A DNA stretch of 64,000 bases from Pseudoalteromonas lipolytica (lineage in GTDB: Bacteria; Pseudomonadota; Gammaproteobacteria; Enterobacterales; Alteromonadaceae), in assembly GCF_001306915.1 (NCBI RefSeq), contig NZ_LJTC01000016.1:27526-91525 (forward strand), in the 5' to 3' direction. Positions 33,521 to 40,922 of the stretch are shown here, one piece after another. Below the pieces are notes generated by a model. It saw nothing but the letters and a program-made list of their open reading frames with translations, was not told the origin of the DNA and did not search any database. Positions within the stretch are counted from its first letter, which is position 1, and the number at the start of each line of letters is the position of its first letter. The position numbers were made by a program, and so were the translations under genes.

Positions 33521-34774
33521 TTATGGTAAAATTTTCTCACCTTGCCAAAGGCTTTCTAAGGTTTCGCGTTGGCGAATTAAATGGCTTTGCTGACCATCCA
33601 CCATAATCTCTGCAACACGCGGGCGTGAGTTGTAGTTTGAGCTCATAGTGAAACCATATGCGCCAGCGCTGCGCTGCGCTAAAAGGTCACCGGCTTGAAG
33701 TGCAAGCTCACGGTCTTTACCTAAAAAGTCACCGGTTTCACAGACAGGGCCGACAATGTCGTAGTTGTGAGTAGGCGTATCATCTGCGCGAGGTTCAACT
33801 GGTACAATACTTTGCCAAGCTTGATACAGCGATGGACGCAACATATCGTTCATGCCTGCATCAACAATAGCAAAGAACTTATCTTGGTTTTGTTTAATAA
33901 ACTCAACTTTAGTAACTAAAATGCCTGCATTGGCTGCAATCGCACGACCAGGTTCAAAAATAAGTTCTAAATCTTGGTAGTTTGCTAATCGAGCAGTGAT
34001 TTTATCAACATACTCGCTCGGGTGAGGAGGTGTTTCGCCATTATAAGGCACGCCAAGACCACCACCGATATCTAGGTGTGTTAGCTTGATGCCAACCGCT
34101 TTTAACTCTTCAATAAGAGTCAGTACTTTTTCAAGTGCTGCTAAGAAAGGTTTTATTTCCGTTAGCTGCGAACCGATATGGCAATCTACACCGGTAATTT
34201 TTAAACCGGGTAATGATGCTGCATGTTGATACACAGTCACCGCAGTTTGAATATCAATACCAAACTTATTCTCTTTTAAGCCGGTTGAGATATAAGGGTG
34301 CGTTTTTGCATCTATATCTGGGTTTACGCGAATCGAAATCGGTGCCACTAAGTTAAGATCCGTTGCCACTTTTGAAATACGCTCAAGCTCAGCCACTGAC
34401 TCAACGTTAAAACACTTGATCCCCAATTCAAGTGCATAGGCAATTTCGTCAGCGGTTTTTGCAACGCCAGAAAAAACAACCTTACTTGCGTCTCCGCCTG
34501 CTTGGATGACACGCGCAAGCTCACCTTTTGAGACAATGTCAAAACCTGAACCAAGTCGCGCTAAAATATTCAGCACGGCAATATTTGAGTTGGCTTTTAC
34601 GGCATAGCACACCAAGCTCTTATGTGACTTAGCAGCGTCTGCAAATGCTAAATAATGACGTTCAAAGGTTTTGCGAGAATAGATATAACAAGGCGTACCA
34701 TATTGTTCGGCAAGCTCTTTGACAGCGATGTCTTCAGCGAACAGCTGATTATTATTGTAGTTAAAAAAGTCCAT
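33521..34774 (-). CDS. lysA: Diaminopimelate decarboxylase
   Basis: LysA makes lysine from meso-diaminopimelate with pyridoxal phosphate. The 417-residue protein has the PLP lysine in YAVKANSN, the Gly-rich phosphate-binding region (DIGGGLGVPYNGE), GRAIAANAG and the active-site Cys in GPVCETGDFLG. The ATG follows the lptM stop codon without a gap; the ribosome binding site (AGGA) lies inside the end of lptM. It is the second gene of the lptM-lysA-dapF-DUF484-xerC-yigB cluster. Confidence 0.97.
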   Translation of the reverse strand: MDFFNYNNNQLFAEDIAVKELAEQYGTPCYIYSRKTFERHYLAFADAAKSHKSLVCYAVKANSNIAVLNILARLGSGFDIVSKGELARVIQAGGDASKVVFSGVAKTADEIAYALELGIKCFNVESVAELERISKVATDLNLVAPISIRVNPDIDAKTHPYISTGLKENKFGIDIQTAVTVYQHAASLPGLKITGVDCHIGSQLTEIKPFLAALEKVLTLIEELKAVGIKLTHLDIGGGLGVPYNGETPPHPSEYVDKITARLANYQDLELIFEPGRAIAANAGILVTKVEFIKQNQDKFFAIVDAGMNDMLRPSLYQAWQSIVPVEPRADDTPTHNYDIVGPVCETGDFLGKDRELALQAGDLLAQRSAGAYGFTMSSNYNSRPRVAEIMVDGQQSHLIRQRETLESLWQGEKILP

Positions 34775-34954
34775 CTATTGGTCCTGTTTTTGCTCTGGTT
34801 GTTCGGATGGATCAGCTTGTGGCTGAGACTTTGCAGGCGGCTTAGTATCATCAGGCAGATAAAGAGCACCACTTTGTCCGCAACCTGCTAGGGTTAGTAG
34901 AAGGGCGCTTAGAGGTAAAATGGTTTTTAATTTTTGGCTATGAGTCTCTTTCAT
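34775..34954 (-). CDS. lptM: LPS translocon maturation lipoprotein LptM (YifL-like)
   Basis: A 59-residue lipoprotein reading MKETHSQKLKTILPL, then SALLLTLAGCGQSGALYLP, then a Pro/Gln/Asp-rich hydrophilic tail ending in EQKQDQ. The lipobox LAGC is followed by GQSGALYLP, the motif by which LptM/YifL is known (LAGCGxxGPLY). In E. coli LptM binds the LptD/E outer-membrane LPS translocon and helps LptD disulphides mature. Its stop codon is directly joined to the lysA ATG, and cyaY is divergent, the same order as in enterobacteria. The family and synteny make this call firm despite the small size. Confidence 0.92.
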   Translation of the reverse strand: MKETHSQKLKTILPLSALLLTLAGCGQSGALYLPDDTKPPAKSQPQADPSEQPEQKQDQ

Positions 34955-35102
34955 TAGATTAATACGGTTGCTGGCTTTATAATCGCAGAGTAACAGAATA
35001 TTTAAAAAATGCAGCTATTCGCGGATGAATTTATTCCTGTTACACTTGATGTACACAATCTGCCCCCAGATCTAGGCTTAAAGCCAGTTAAAGGACACTA
35101 AA

Positions 35103-35426
35103 ATGACTGATCATGAATACCACACACTAGCCGATGCATTAATGCTAACTATTGAAGAGCAAATCGATGAATGTGATGCCGATTTAGACTATGAATCAGC
35201 GTCAGGTATTTTAGAAATCATCTTTCCTGATCGCAGTAAAATAGTGATCAACAAGCAAGCACCATTACACCAAGTTTGGGTGGCGACTAAATTTAACGGT
35301 CACCATTTTGAACTACGCGACGATAAGTGGATTGATAACCGCTCAGGTGCAGAGTTTTGGCAATTTATGTGTGATGCGGCAACTCGCCAAGCAGGTCAAA
35401 CAATTGAATGGCGTTCTGAACTATGA
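35103..35426 (+). CDS. cyaY: Iron-sulphur cluster assembly protein CyaY (frataxin)
   Basis: A 107-residue bacterial frataxin that modulates iron-sulphur cluster assembly on IscU/IscS. It has the acidic first helix (EEQIDECDADLDYE), the strand GILEIIFPDRSKIVINKQAPLHQVWVA with the conserved Asn-Lys-Gln and Trp, and the C-terminal helix. AAAGGA lies 7 bases before ATG. It is divergent from lptM, as in other gammaproteobacteria. Its stop overlaps the ATG of the esterase gene (ATGA), so the two are coupled. Confidence 0.95.
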   Translation: MTDHEYHTLADALMLTIEEQIDECDADLDYESASGILEIIFPDRSKIVINKQAPLHQVWVATKFNGHHFELRDDKWIDNRSGAEFWQFMCDAATRQAGQTIEWRSEL

Positions 35427-36079
35427 GTTTAGAGTTTGTTGAATATCCAGCGCAAGCTGAACATAAAGCAACGGTTATCTGGCTTCATGGTTTAGGTGAT
35501 TCGGGTGATGGTTTTGCCCCAGTTGCACCGCAACTTGCTCTACCAAAAGAGCTTGGCGTACGTTTTGTGTTTCCACATGCGCCAGTGCAGCCGGTCACCA
35601 TTAATGGTGGTATGGCAATGCGTTCTTGGTACGATATTAAATCGATGGATTTAGATAAGCGTGCCGATGAGCAAGGGGTTCGCGAATCCGCTGCAAAAGT
35701 GGCTGCAATTATTGACCAAGAAATTGCAAAAGGTATCGCTCCTAACAAAATTATTCTTGCCGGTTTTTCGCAAGGGGGTGTGGTATCGCTGCACTTAGCG
35801 CCACGTCTAGATTATAAATTAGCGGGTGTAATGGCACTTTCAACCTATATGTGTGTGCCTGCAAAATTTGCCGATGAAGCCAAGCAGCAGGGGTTAAACA
35901 TTTTTATGGCACATGGTCGATTTGACGATGTGGTACCGCATAGCGCAGGCAGACAAGCATTTGACGTGCTTAGCGCTAACAACATGGAAGTAAGCTGGCA
36001 AGACTATCCGATGGCGCACCAAGTTTGTGGTGAAGAACTGATGGCTATTCGAGAGTGGTTAATTGCTCGCTTGAGTTAA
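35423..36079 (+). CDS. Alpha/beta hydrolase, carboxylesterase/thioesterase type
   Basis: A 218-residue serine esterase of the phospholipase/carboxylesterase (acyl-protein thioesterase-like) family. Motifs are WLHGLGDSGDGF, FPHAPVQPVTINGGMAMRSWYD, nucleophile Ser116 in GFSQGG, Asp in HGRFDDVVP and His in PMAHQVC. Bacterial members hydrolyse short-chain esters of broad type. It overlaps cyaY by four bases, but no functional link between them is known to me. Confidence 0.92.
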   Translation: MSLEFVEYPAQAEHKATVIWLHGLGDSGDGFAPVAPQLALPKELGVRFVFPHAPVQPVTINGGMAMRSWYDIKSMDLDKRADEQGVRESAAKVAAIIDQEIAKGIAPNKIILAGFSQGGVVSLHLAPRLDYKLAGVMALSTYMCVPAKFADEAKQQGLNIFMAHGRFDDVVPHSAGRQAFDVLSANNMEVSWQDYPMAHQVCGEELMAIREWLIARLS

Positions 36080-36101
36080 TTTTTTGGTTTTAGAGGCCAA
36101 C

Positions 36102-36989
36102 ATGACAAAGAAACTTGTAATTACAGCAAATATGAATGCCGTTGAATCGGCAAGTTCAGCACCGACAGCAGTGACTTATCAATGGCATTGGCGACGCATC
36201 TTTATGGTCAGCAGTGTTATCTTAGTTGCGCTGGCTATATTAGTATATAGCTTTATTGGTGCTGTAAATGCTGAGCAATCACCGCAAGATGAACCGCAAG
36301 CAGAGTTTACAAATGCTGAATTACAAACCTCTTTAAATGACGCTGAGCAAGAAGAGCCAAAAGAAGTTGTTGCTCCGTCAATGAATGAGCAAACACCGTT
36401 GGTTGATAACACAGCAACGGCTAAAGCAGAGGTTGTGAGCTCAAACATTGTAGAGCCTGACGTTACATCAGTAGAGGCTGAGATCGACAGTGAAGAGGTT
36501 ATTGATGAGCAACAACCTGAAACATTAGCCGTTATTCCTGATGAAGAAGCATCACAAACTGAACAGCAAGTTGAAATTGCAGCAGCACCTGATGCTCAGC
36601 AGCAGTTTTCACGGTCAGCACATATTGCCAGTGTCGCAATTGGCGCAAAAATAGACACAGATAAAGTAAGCCGCGCAGTATTAACTACCGATGTTGTTGA
36701 TCGAGAACCAGTAAACGTTTTAAAAAACGATGTAAAATTAGCGCAAATTAGCAGTAGCCTGAGCTTTTTTAGCGAGCTTAGAAATATGCAGGGACAAACT
36801 GTTCGTCACCAATGGTATTACCAAGACCAACAGCTTGCTTCGATTGAATTGGCCGTAAGCAGTCCACGTTTTCGTACTTATTCAACGAAAAACATCATGC
36901 CAGAGCAACTGGGTGATTGGCGTATTGAAGTCATTGACGCAGATGGCAACTTACTAGCCCAAAAAGAATTTAGAATTTTAGCTGAGTAA
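36102..36989 (+). CDS. Membrane-anchored DUF2914 protein
   Basis: A 295-residue protein with a basic cytosolic N-terminus (about 1-28), one membrane helix (about 33-54), a long acidic Glu/Gln/Ala-rich linker (about 60-175) and a C-terminal DUF2914 domain (about 190-293) with SRAVLTTDVVDREPV, a central RHQWYYQDQQLA and the ending GDWRIEVIDADGNLLAQKEF. The beta-rich domain should be periplasmic. Function unknown. The frame opens at a TTG (36084), but AGAGG precedes ATG 36102, which I chose. It sits between the esterase and hemC, 36 bases before the latter, and may share its transcript. Confidence 0.85.
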   Translation: MTKKLVITANMNAVESASSAPTAVTYQWHWRRIFMVSSVILVALAILVYSFIGAVNAEQSPQDEPQAEFTNAELQTSLNDAEQEEPKEVVAPSMNEQTPLVDNTATAKAEVVSSNIVEPDVTSVEAEIDSEEVIDEQQPETLAVIPDEEASQTEQQVEIAAAPDAQQQFSRSAHIASVAIGAKIDTDKVSRAVLTTDVVDREPVNVLKNDVKLAQISSSLSFFSELRNMQGQTVRHQWYYQDQQLASIELAVSSPRFRTYSTKNIMPEQLGDWRIEVIDADGNLLAQKEFRILAE

Positions 36990-37025
36990 TATTTAGTATC
37001 AGCCTGATAATTAATTGGATTTTTC

Positions 37026-37964
37026 ATGACACAGACAACAAAACTAGTTCGTATCGCGACCCGTAAAAGTGCACTTGCTTTATGGCAGGCTGAATTTGTA
37101 AAAGCTCAACTAGAGCACTTCCATGACGACGTAACGGTAGAGTTGGTTCCTATGTCGACACAAGGCGATATTATCCTTGATACACCACTGGCCAAGATTG
37201 GTGGTAAAGGCTTATTCGTAAAAGAGCTTGAGCAAGCCATGCTTGATGGTCGCGCAGATATTGCGGTGCATTCAATGAAAGATGTGCCTGTTGAGTTTCC
37301 TGAAGGTTTAGCATTACACACAATTTGTGAACGTGAAGACCCACGCGATGCGTTTGTATCAAATAACTACAAGAGTTTAGATGAGTTACCACAAGGTGCG
37401 ATTGTTGGTACATCAAGCTTACGCCGCCAATGCCAAATTCGCGAAGCTCGTCCAGATTTAGACATTCGTGACTTACGCGGTAATGTTAATACGCGTTTAG
37501 CAAAACTAGATGATGGTCAATATGATGCAATCATCCTAGCTGCAGCGGGTCTAATTCGTTTAGAAATGCCTGAGCGTATTACAGCTTTTATCGAGCCAGA
37601 GGTATCATTACCTGCAAATGGTCAAGGTGCTGTGGGTATTGAGTGCCGTATTGATGATGAAGTAACAAAAGCACTGTTAGCGCCACTTGAACATAATGAA
37701 ACACGCATTCGTGTTAATGCCGAGCGTGCTATGAATCGCCGTTTAGAAGGTGGCTGCCAGGTACCTATTGGTGCATTTGCATTGGTCGATGGTGAGCAAG
37801 TGCATTTACGTGGTTTAGTGGGCGCTATTGATGGTAGCCAAATGCTACGTGATGAAGTGACAGGCCCAGTGGCTGACGCAGAGCAGTTAGGTATTACACT
37901 TGCTGAAAAGCTACTTGAGCAAGGTGCTGATAAAATTTTAGCTGAAGTATATAGAGACGCTTAA
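37026..37964 (+). CDS. hemC: Porphobilinogen deaminase (hydroxymethylbilane synthase)
   Basis: HemC joins four porphobilinogens into hydroxymethylbilane in haem synthesis. The 312-residue protein begins RIATRKSALALWQAEFVK and has KIGGKGLFVKELE, VHSMKDVP, GTSSLRRQ and RGNVNTRLAKLD. Cys244 in EGGCQVPIGA holds the dipyrromethane cofactor. It is the first gene of hemC-hemDX-hemY; the next start is one base past its stop. Confidence 0.97.
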   Translation: MTQTTKLVRIATRKSALALWQAEFVKAQLEHFHDDVTVELVPMSTQGDIILDTPLAKIGGKGLFVKELEQAMLDGRADIAVHSMKDVPVEFPEGLALHTICEREDPRDAFVSNNYKSLDELPQGAIVGTSSLRRQCQIREARPDLDIRDLRGNVNTRLAKLDDGQYDAIILAAAGLIRLEMPERITAFIEPEVSLPANGQGAVGIECRIDDEVTKALLAPLEHNETRIRVNAERAMNRRLEGGCQVPIGAFALVDGEQVHLRGLVGAIDGSQMLRDEVTGPVADAEQLGITLAEKLLEQGADKILAEVYRDA

Positions 37965-37965
37965 T

Positions 37966-39786
37966 ATGCATATTTTGATAACACGTCCAGAAGGAAAAGG
38001 CACTGAGCTTGCTCTTGAGCTTCAGCAGGCGGGTTATCAAACAACCCTGTGCCCAGTCCTTACCTTAGATTACCTCACAGTAAATAGTAGTGAGCTCGCG
38101 CCGCTAGAAAATGCCGATAAAATCATTTTTATCTCGCAAGATGCCGTGCATGCCTTGTTAAAACTCACACCAACCATCAACAAAGCAGCGCAACTTTATG
38201 CGGTCGGTCAGCAAACGGCTGATGCGGTTTATGAAGCCTTTGGGCGACGAGCCGCAGTGCCCAAACAGCATGATTCAGAAGGTCTGCTTGAATTAAAAAC
38301 ACTACAAGATGTTGAACTAAGTAACATTGTTTTAGTGAAAGGTGAAGGTGGACGCACGACCATAGCAAAAACGTTAAAACAACGTGGTGCTTTATTAAAT
38401 CAATTGGTTGTTTACAAGCGAAGCGCAATTGAGAGCGAACCGGGCAAGTGGATGGACCACTGGCAAACAATTGATGTAGAAGGTATAGTCATTACCAGTA
38501 ATGCAGCGGTGGATGCCATTTTTAATGGTTTAAATGAGCCTCAGCTTGCATGGTTGAAAGAGCGACAATTTTTCGTTGCCAGTGAGCGTATCGCAGACTA
38601 TTTAAAGCAACAAAATGTCGTAAGAACACAGATATATATTGCTGCAGGGGCGAGCGACAACGCTATGTTCACCTGCATTAATCAGCAAGGTAGCAAAATG
38701 AGTGAAGCAGAATCAAAACAACCCGCAAAGCCAGTGACTGCACAGCCAGAGAAAAAAGCGCAAACGGCAAATACTGGGGCAAAAGCGCCTGTACAAGCTA
38801 AAAGAGGCATCAGCAAAACAGGTAGCTTAGCGTTACTTATTTCACTTTTAGTGGCTTGTGCAGTTGGCTATGAGTTTTATCTAAAATTAAATAGCGATCA
38901 GCAATCGGCTGTGGCATTGACTGAACTGACAGATGAAAACCTTCGCTTACAGCAGCAAATTGATGCATTAAAAAGTGCCCAACAAACAATGCAGCACTCG
39001 CTTTATAACAGTGAACAAAAGGTCACTGATGCACTAAACGAAAGTGCTGAGCAAACACAGCAGCAATTACAAGCGGCTTTAAAGCGCGCCGAGCAGCAAA
39101 CTTTCACGCTTAATCCGCAAGAAGTCACAAGCTTGCAGCGTATGGCCGAATTTAAATTGTGGGCAGAGCACGATTACCAAGGGGCTGCTGCTGTGCTATC
39201 TCGCTTAGATAGCTTGCTTGCAGAACACCCGGGTACAGGCGCTATTCGCCAAGCAATTCACCAAGATTTACAAACCTTGAATGCCATAGAACCTGTGGCT
39301 GTTGAGGCAATTTATTTAAAACTGCATGGCATTAATCAAAAAGTGGATGAACTGGTATTTAATGCTATTTCACTCCCTGAAGAGGTCGTTAAAGAAGACC
39401 CAAATCAATTAAGTGAAAATGTCAGTGAGTGGCGTCAAAACCTTGCGAAGTCGTGGCAGCAGTTTAAAGACTTCTTTGTTACAGTGCGCACACGTGAAGA
39501 TATGGTTATCGCACCATTTTTAAGTGAACAAGAGCGTCACTTAGTAAAACAGCGCCTGAGTTTATACTTAGCTCAAGCGCAAGATGCGGTATTAAGTAAG
39601 CAAAGCAGTGTGTATTTTAGCGCTGTTGATGCTGCACATAGCTTGGTAAAAGATTACTTTAAGCAAGATGATGCACAAACAAAAGCGGCCTTAAAGAGCC
39701 TTGTTGAGCTTTCGAAAGAGCAACTCGATTTTAGTCCAAAAGTGTCACTACAAAGTACTGAGCAGGTGAAGGAGTGGGCACAATGA
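37966..39786 (+). CDS. hemD: Fused uroporphyrinogen-III synthase HemD and membrane protein HemX
   Basis: A 606-residue fusion. Residues 1 to about 240 are uroporphyrinogen-III synthase, which cyclises hydroxymethylbilane with inversion of ring D (ILITRPEGKG at the start, GEGGRTTIAKTLKQRGA, VITSNAAVDAI). The rest is HemX-like: a Pro/Ala/Gln/Lys linker, a membrane helix at about 285-305, a coiled coil (about 320-380) and a helical periplasmic domain. No stop lies between the parts. Met245 (ATG 38698), preceded by AAGGTAGC, sits where a separate hemX would begin, so an internal start could also give free HemX. E. coli has two genes. The stop overlaps the hemY ATG. HemX has no known enzymatic role. 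Confidence 0.92.
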   Translation: MHILITRPEGKGTELALELQQAGYQTTLCPVLTLDYLTVNSSELAPLENADKIIFISQDAVHALLKLTPTINKAAQLYAVGQQTADAVYEAFGRRAAVPKQHDSEGLLELKTLQDVELSNIVLVKGEGGRTTIAKTLKQRGALLNQLVVYKRSAIESEPGKWMDHWQTIDVEGIVITSNAAVDAIFNGLNEPQLAWLKERQFFVASERIADYLKQQNVVRTQIYIAAGASDNAMFTCINQQGSKMSEAESKQPAKPVTAQPEKKAQTANTGAKAPVQAKRGISKTGSLALLISLLVACAVGYEFYLKLNSDQQSAVALTELTDENLRLQQQIDALKSAQQTMQHSLYNSEQKVTDALNESAEQTQQQLQAALKRAEQQTFTLNPQEVTSLQRMAEFKLWAEHDYQGAAAVLSRLDSLLAEHPGTGAIRQAIHQDLQTLNAIEPVAVEAIYLKLHGINQKVDELVFNAISLPEEVVKEDPNQLSENVSEWRQNLAKSWQQFKDFFVTVRTREDMVIAPFLSEQERHLVKQRLSLYLAQAQDAVLSKQSSVYFSAVDAAHSLVKDYFKQDDAQTKAALKSLVELSKEQLDFSPKVSLQSTEQVKEWAQ

Positions 39787-40892
39787 TCCGCTTTTTATTA
39801 ATCATTATTGCAATAGCAGTCTGCTTAGGGATTGCCCCTTTTTTTATAGATCAAAAGGGTTATGTACTAATTGCCTTTAATAAAACAACCATTGAAGGGA
39901 CTATTTGGGGCGTTACCGCACTTTTAATATTAGCATTCGCTGCACTGTTTTTACTTTATAAGCTTTGCCGTTACGTAATATCTTTATACAGTCATACACG
40001 CCATGGCTTTTTTGCGCGCAGTGAAGAGCGTAAGCAAGCGGCTATTGAGCAAGGTGTATGGAGCTTAATTAATAACGATTATACACAGCTTGAGCTTGCA
40101 CTTGATAACAATAGTGTTGCAGAAAAGTGGAGCGATATACGTTATGCGCTTCTTGCTAAAGCGGCATTAGCTAACAATGAGAGCGAAAAAGCGGTTAGTT
40201 ATCTTGATAAAATAAGCCAGGATAAGCAGTTAAAAGTGGCTAATTTATGGATTGCTAGCGGTGAAACCAGCACCATTTTTGCTGACCTTAAAGCGTTAGC
40301 TGAGCGCAAAAAAGCCACGAGTTTAGAGCTTAAAATGTATGCCCATGTATTGGTAAAAGAGCAAAAGTGGGCGGCATTGAATGACTTTATGCCGCGTTTA
40401 TTGCGCAAGAAAACACTTTCAGAGCAAGAGTGGCAACAACTTTTTGATAGTTACTTTGCAGCTCAATCAAACGGGAATTTAACTGAGCGGTATGAGCAAT
40501 TAACCAAAAACCTGAAATCACATGCAGAGGTAAGCTATTTAACAGCAATGGCGAAGGCAGGTGAGTTAAACAAAATTGAGCTAAGCTTAATTAAAATGAT
40601 CAAAAAACCGCTGCAACATAAAGACTTAGCACGTATTTTACGTACTAGTAGCGCTGGCGATGCACTCAAGTTGCAATCAAGTTTGCAGGATGTATTAAAA
40701 AAAGATACCGAAAATACAGATTTACTATTAGCCCTTGCATGTTTAGCAAATGCGCATGGTGAATATGACTTAGCTGCGCGGGTGTTTGATAAAGCGCTTA
40801 ATGCTGATAACCGCCATGCCTATTTGCAGCAAGCGGTTCTTAGTTATAGTAAGAGTGCCCAACCAGAAAAAGCATTGGTACTCTATCAATAA
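39783..40892 (+). CDS. hemY: HemY family membrane protein
   Basis: A 369-residue inner-membrane protein of the gammaproteobacterial HemY family, named for its place in the haem operon; it is not the protoporphyrinogen oxidase also called HemY. Two membrane helices lie at about residues 3-20 and 40-62, then GFFARSEERKQAAIEQGVWSLINNDY, the family signature, then a TPR-like helical domain (about 100-365). Recent work in E. coli links HemY-type proteins to haem synthesis complexes, but the role is not settled. The start chosen, ATG 39783, overlaps the TGA of hemDX (ATGA). Confidence 0.93.
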   Translation: MIRFLLIIIAIAVCLGIAPFFIDQKGYVLIAFNKTTIEGTIWGVTALLILAFAALFLLYKLCRYVISLYSHTRHGFFARSEERKQAAIEQGVWSLINNDYTQLELALDNNSVAEKWSDIRYALLAKAALANNESEKAVSYLDKISQDKQLKVANLWIASGETSTIFADLKALAERKKATSLELKMYAHVLVKEQKWAALNDFMPRLLRKKTLSEQEWQQLFDSYFAAQSNGNLTERYEQLTKNLKSHAEVSYLTAMAKAGELNKIELSLIKMIKKPLQHKDLARILRTSSAGDALKLQSSLQDVLKKDTENTDLLLALACLANAHGEYDLAARVFDKALNADNRHAYLQQAVLSYSKSAQPEKALVLYQ

Positions 40893-40922
40893 TTTTACTT
40901 CAGCCGGCAAAGGAGCAATGGC

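Noticed and set aside
38690..38705. Frameshift or missing stop between hemD and hemX
   Set aside because: The junction reads cleanly in one frame, and fused HemD/HemX proteins are known in this group, so a sequencing error is not needed to explain it.
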